A program made the translations under genes and the position numbers. A stretch of 7,828 nucleotides of DNA from Alphaproteobacteria bacterium (GTDB lineage Bacteria > Pseudomonadota > Alphaproteobacteria > Caulobacterales > Caulobacteraceae). Positions within the stretch are counted from its first letter, which is position 1, and each line of letters starts with the position of its first letter. Below the pieces are notes generated by a model that was not told the DNA's origin, did no database searches, and worked only from the letters and a program-made list of their open reading frames with translations. This document shows, one piece after another, positions 5,829 through 7,828 of the stretch. The stretch is from positions 1 through 7,828 of the forward strand of contig JAHINZ010000426.1 of the NCBI GenBank assembly GCA_018895795.1, in the 5' to 3' direction.

Positions 5829-5935
5829 GCTCCCCCCTTGGGGGAGCTGTCGCGGAGCGACTGAGGGGGACTTCGCGGCGCACGCCGAGCTACCCCCTCC
5901 GGCCCTCCGGGCCACCTCCCCCAGAGGGGAGGAGC
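5829..5935. repeat. compound mirror-symmetric palindromic intergenic repeat
   Basis: A 107-base element fills nearly all of the gap between the convergent DUF429-like and MATE genes. Its left arm (about 5829-5872) is roughly 80% identical to the reverse complement of its right arm (about 5890-5935). Each arm contains an outer hairpin and an inner hairpin. Left outer: GCTCCCCC-CTT-GGGGGAGC (5829-5847). Left inner: GTCGC-GGA-GCGAC (5849-5861). Right inner: GGCCC-TCC-GGGCC (5901-5913). Right outer: CCTCCCC-CAGA-GGGGAGG (5915-5932). The last base coincides with the first base of the MATE stop codon on this strand. From memory, elements of this look are dispersed between genes in Caulobacterales and related alphaproteobacteria; only one copy is in this window. 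It probably acts as a two-way terminator or mRNA 3'-end protector, and may be spread by a transposase acting in trans. Confidence 0.8.
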
Positions 5936-7323
5936 TAAACCTCTGCGTCCCTCACATCCAGCATCCGAAACCGCGCCAGCAGAAAGGCCGCCGAGACGAA
6001 GCTGGTCACCACCACCGCCCAGACAATGCCGTTGACGCCCAGGCCCATCGGCAAGGCCAGCCACCAGGCCAGCGGCCCCATGATCGCGCCGTAGCTGATC
6101 AGGTGGGTAAAGGCCGGGACCCACACCTCGCCGCGGGCGCGCAAAGCCTGAGCCGCCACCACCTGAACGGCGTCGGGCGCCAGGAACAGGCAGGTCAGGG
6201 CCAGGGCCGGGGCAATCAAGCTCAGGGCGTGGAGATCGGCGGTATAGGCCGAGGCCACCCAGCCCCGCAGCGGATACAGCAACACGGCGGCGACCAGGCC
6301 CACCACCGCCGTGAAGCCGAATGACACCCAGCCGGCCCGGGTCATGCCGGCCGGGTCGCGGGCGCCATGGGCCCTGCCGACCTGTACCGAGGTCGCCGTG
6401 GCGATGCCCAGGGGCAGCATGAAGATCACCGACGCCACATTGACCACCACCGCCCAGGCCGCCACCGACAGCCCGCCGATCCAGCCGGCCACGAGGCTCA
6501 TGCCGGCGAAGGCCGCGACCTCGAAGAAGTTCGACGCGCCCGCGCCATAGCCGACCCGTCGCTGGGCGATCTCGGCCGGCCGGTCGCGCGCCGGCTTGTC
6601 GAATACCCCCAGCGCCCGGGCGTCCTTCAGGCGCAGCACATAGAGTCCCAGGACCAGGGTCAGGGCGGCGCGCGCCACGAAGGTGGCCCAGGCCGCGCCC
6701 ACCGCGCCGAGGGCGGGCAGACCGAAGGTTCCGGGCACCAGCAGCAGGTTCACCGCCAGGTTCAGTCCATTGGCCCCCCACATGGCGAGGGTCACCGGGG
6801 TGGGCCTGGACAGGCCCTCCAGCCAGAAGCTTAGAACCACCGAGGCGGCGTAGAGCGGCATCGACAGGGAAAAGACGATCAGCGGCGCCGTCGCCCCGTC
6901 CGCCAGGGCCTTGGGCAGGTGGACCGCATGCAACAGCAGCGGCCCCAGGGCGGCCAAGGCCACGGCCGAGGCCAGTCCGACCTGCACGCTATAGACCAGG
7001 CCGCGCCGCAGCACCGCCCCGGTCTCGTGCGGCTTGCCCGCCCCCAAGGCCCGCGAGGTCATCACCTGGACCCCGACCAGCAGGCCGACGGTCATGGTCA
7101 CGAACACCGAGGACGGCGCCCAGGCCATGGCGTGGAAGCCCAGCTGCTGCGCCGAATAGCGCCCCACCACGATGGCGTCCGTCAGTCCCATGACCATGAT
7201 GCCCAGGCGCGACAGGACGACGGGTCCGGACAGCCGCATCAGTTCGAGCAGATCGGCGATCAGGGCGCCGCGAGGCCGTTCAGGCGGCGATGACGGCGCC
7301 AGGGCGGCCGCGTCGCGGGGCAT
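5935..7323 (-). CDS. MATE-family multidrug/cation antiporter, NorM-like
   Basis: A 462-residue inner-membrane exporter with about twelve hydrophobic segments in two homologous halves, the normal MATE size. Family motifs are present: LTDAIVVGRYS (47-57) in TM1, VMTSRALGAGK (87-97) after TM2 and its second-half counterpart SVQVGRAHGARD (312-323), NLLLVPGTFGLPALGAVGAAWAT (192-214) around TM5-6, SNFFEVAAFAG (264-274) in TM7 and LAPDAVQVVAAQALRARGEV (381-400) in TM10. By eye D49, E268 and D384 match the NorM acidic residues (D36, E255, D371 in Vibrio cholerae NorM) that couple Na+ or H+ to drug export, so the protein looks functional. Substrates cannot be predicted. The frame also offers TTG at 7350, but ATG at 7321-7323 is preferred because AAAGG lies seven bases before it and the TTG has no ribosome site. 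The gene is divergent from the VOC gene and ends against the palindromic repeat. Confidence 0.93.
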   Translation of the reverse strand: MPRDAAALAPSSPPERPRGALIADLLELMRLSGPVVLSRLGIMVMGLTDAIVVGRYSAQQLGFHAMAWAPSSVFVTMTVGLLVGVQVMTSRALGAGKPHETGAVLRRGLVYSVQVGLASAVALAALGPLLLHAVHLPKALADGATAPLIVFSLSMPLYAASVVLSFWLEGLSRPTPVTLAMWGANGLNLAVNLLLVPGTFGLPALGAVGAAWATFVARAALTLVLGLYVLRLKDARALGVFDKPARDRPAEIAQRRVGYGAGASNFFEVAAFAGMSLVAGWIGGLSVAAWAVVVNVASVIFMLPLGIATATSVQVGRAHGARDPAGMTRAGWVSFGFTAVVGLVAAVLLYPLRGWVASAYTADLHALSLIAPALALTCLFLAPDAVQVVAAQALRARGEVWVPAFTHLISYGAIMGPLAWWLALPMGLGVNGIVWAVVVTSFVSAAFLLARFRMLDVRDAEV

Positions 7324-7492
7324 GGCAGGGCCTTTCAAAAGGGCGCGCAAGGTCGCTCAAGGCGCCGCGCCGGGCAAGGCCGCATCCGCCGGTTTGCAAC
7401 ATCTGTTCGCGCCCGTGGTTTTCGGGCCTCAGCCTCGCGCCCCAGGGCCCCGCCGCAGCGCGTGCTATGAGACCTTGTGAAAAGGAGTTCTC
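7324..7492. promoter_or_regulatory. 169-base divergent promoter region between the MATE and VOC genes
   Basis: No gene is supported. It must hold the promoters for both outward-facing genes. The MATE ribosome site (AAAGG read on the minus strand) lies at about 7331-7335. On the plus strand, GCTATGAGAC at 7464-7473 loosely resembles the Caulobacter -10 element, just before AAAGGAG at 7481-7487, which is the strong ribosome site for the VOC gene. No clear -35 or operator palindrome is seen. Confidence 0.35.
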
Positions 7493-7828
7493 ATGGCCCG
7501 CCGCCTCGCCCAACTGTCCCTGCTGGTCGCCGACTATGACCAGGCCCTCGCCTTCTATGTCGGCAAACTGGGGTTCACGCTGATCGAGGACAGCGATCTG
7601 GGCGACGGCAAGCGCTGGGTGGTGATCTCGCCCGGCGAGGACGGCTGCCGACTGCTGCTGGCCAGGGCCACGGGCGAGCAGATCGCGATGATCGGCGCCC
7701 AGGGCGGCGGCCGGGTCTGGCTGTTCCTGCACACCGACGACTTCGCCGCCGACCATGCGCGGATGACCGCCGCCGGCGTCCGGTTCCTGGAGCCGCCCCG
7801 CCACGAGGCCTATGGCAGCGTCGCCGTG
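7493..7828 (+). CDS. VOC-fold (glyoxalase/bleomycin resistance/dioxygenase superfamily) protein, truncated at the window end
   Basis: The first 112 codons of an open frame that runs off the right edge without a stop. The sequence shows the vicinal-oxygen-chelate βαβββ pattern: LSLLVADYDQALAFYVGKLGF (8-28), RWVVISPGEDG (41-51), LLLA (54-57), then the second module GGGRVWLFLHTDDFAADHARM (71-91), AAGVRFLEPPRHEAYGSVAV (93-112). A typical member ends within about 15-20 more residues (a FxDxxGNxWDL-type strand), so most of the protein is present. The usual first metal ligand, a His in strand 1, is replaced by Gln7 or lies elsewhere, so catalytic activity is uncertain. These small proteins are cytosolic and their substrates are mostly unknown; some confer resistance. 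The start is firm: ATG at 7493, with AAAGGAG five bases upstream. The divergent MATE exporter may hint at a shared detoxification role, but that is speculative. Confidence 0.88.
   Translation, partial: MARRLAQLSLLVADYDQALAFYVGKLGFTLIEDSDLGDGKRWVVISPGEDGCRLLLARATGEQIAMIGAQGGGRVWLFLHTDDFAADHARMTAAGVRFLEPPRHEAYGSVAV

Noticed and set aside
5636..6781. Minus-strand frame spanning the DUF429-like gene end, the repeat and much of the MATE gene
   Set aside because: It crosses a palindromic repeat and reads a shifted frame of the MATE gene. Its product is low-complexity Gly/Arg/Pro.
7324..7350. Upstream TTG start for the MATE gene adding nine residues
   Set aside because: There is no ribosome site before the TTG, whereas AAAGG sits at good distance before the ATG at 7323.
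1..7828. Defence island, CRISPR, toxin-antitoxin, prophage or biosynthetic cluster
   Set aside because: No spaced direct repeats, integrases, transposases, nuclease-methylase pairs, small paired overlapping ORFs or synthase modules are visible. The genes are typical chromosomal single units.

Overview
The window is GC-rich, tightly packed bacterial chromosome with strongly G/C-biased third codon positions. The content points to an alphaproteobacterium of the Caulobacter type (Caulobacterales). The clues are a short alphaproteobacterial form of the periplasmic-glucan glucosyltransferase OpgH, an intergenic palindromic repeat of a style familiar from Caulobacter relatives, and a GANTC site (the CcrM methylation sequence) upstream of opgH. 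I assign the order with moderate confidence and cannot name a species. No tRNA, rRNA, CRISPR array, transposase, phage gene or integration site is visible.

Layout, left to right. Bases 1-138 hold at most the tail of a plus-strand gene. A Gfo/Idh/MocA sugar-type dehydrogenase follows on the minus strand (139-1059). It is divergent from a zinc-free NADP-dependent oxidoreductase of the CurA / leukotriene-B4-dehydrogenase type (1162-2190). The gap between them carries an operator-like inverted repeat, TAAAC-N4-GTTTA. The oxidoreductase converges, with only 6 bases between stop codons, on a small CusF-like lipoprotein gene (minus, 2197-2541). The 3' end of the lipoprotein gene forms a 14-bp stem-loop. 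A 290-base divergent regulatory gap (2542-2831) precedes opgH (plus, 2832-4832). Then comes a GTG-started gene for a DUF429-like, RNase-H-fold protein of unknown role (4928-5821). Between that gene and a convergent NorM-type MATE efflux pump (minus, best start 7323, stop at 5935) lies a mirror-symmetric compound palindromic repeat that fills almost the whole gap. A VOC-fold (glyoxalase/bleomycin-resistance superfamily) gene starts at 7493 and runs off the right end.

How the genes work together. Most sit in divergent or convergent pairs, so the window looks like unrelated single-gene units rather than one pathway. A loose envelope theme exists: OpgH makes periplasmic glucan, the lipoprotein is exported, the MATE pump is an inner-membrane exporter, and the Gfo/Idh enzyme could act on a nucleotide sugar. 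This grouping is inference. I found no convincing new multi-gene system. The most informative unexplained signals are the repeat at 5829-5935, whose two arms show compensatory stem changes; the CusF-like protein that has lost most of its copper ligands; the orphan opgH; and the uncharacterised DUF429-like protein.
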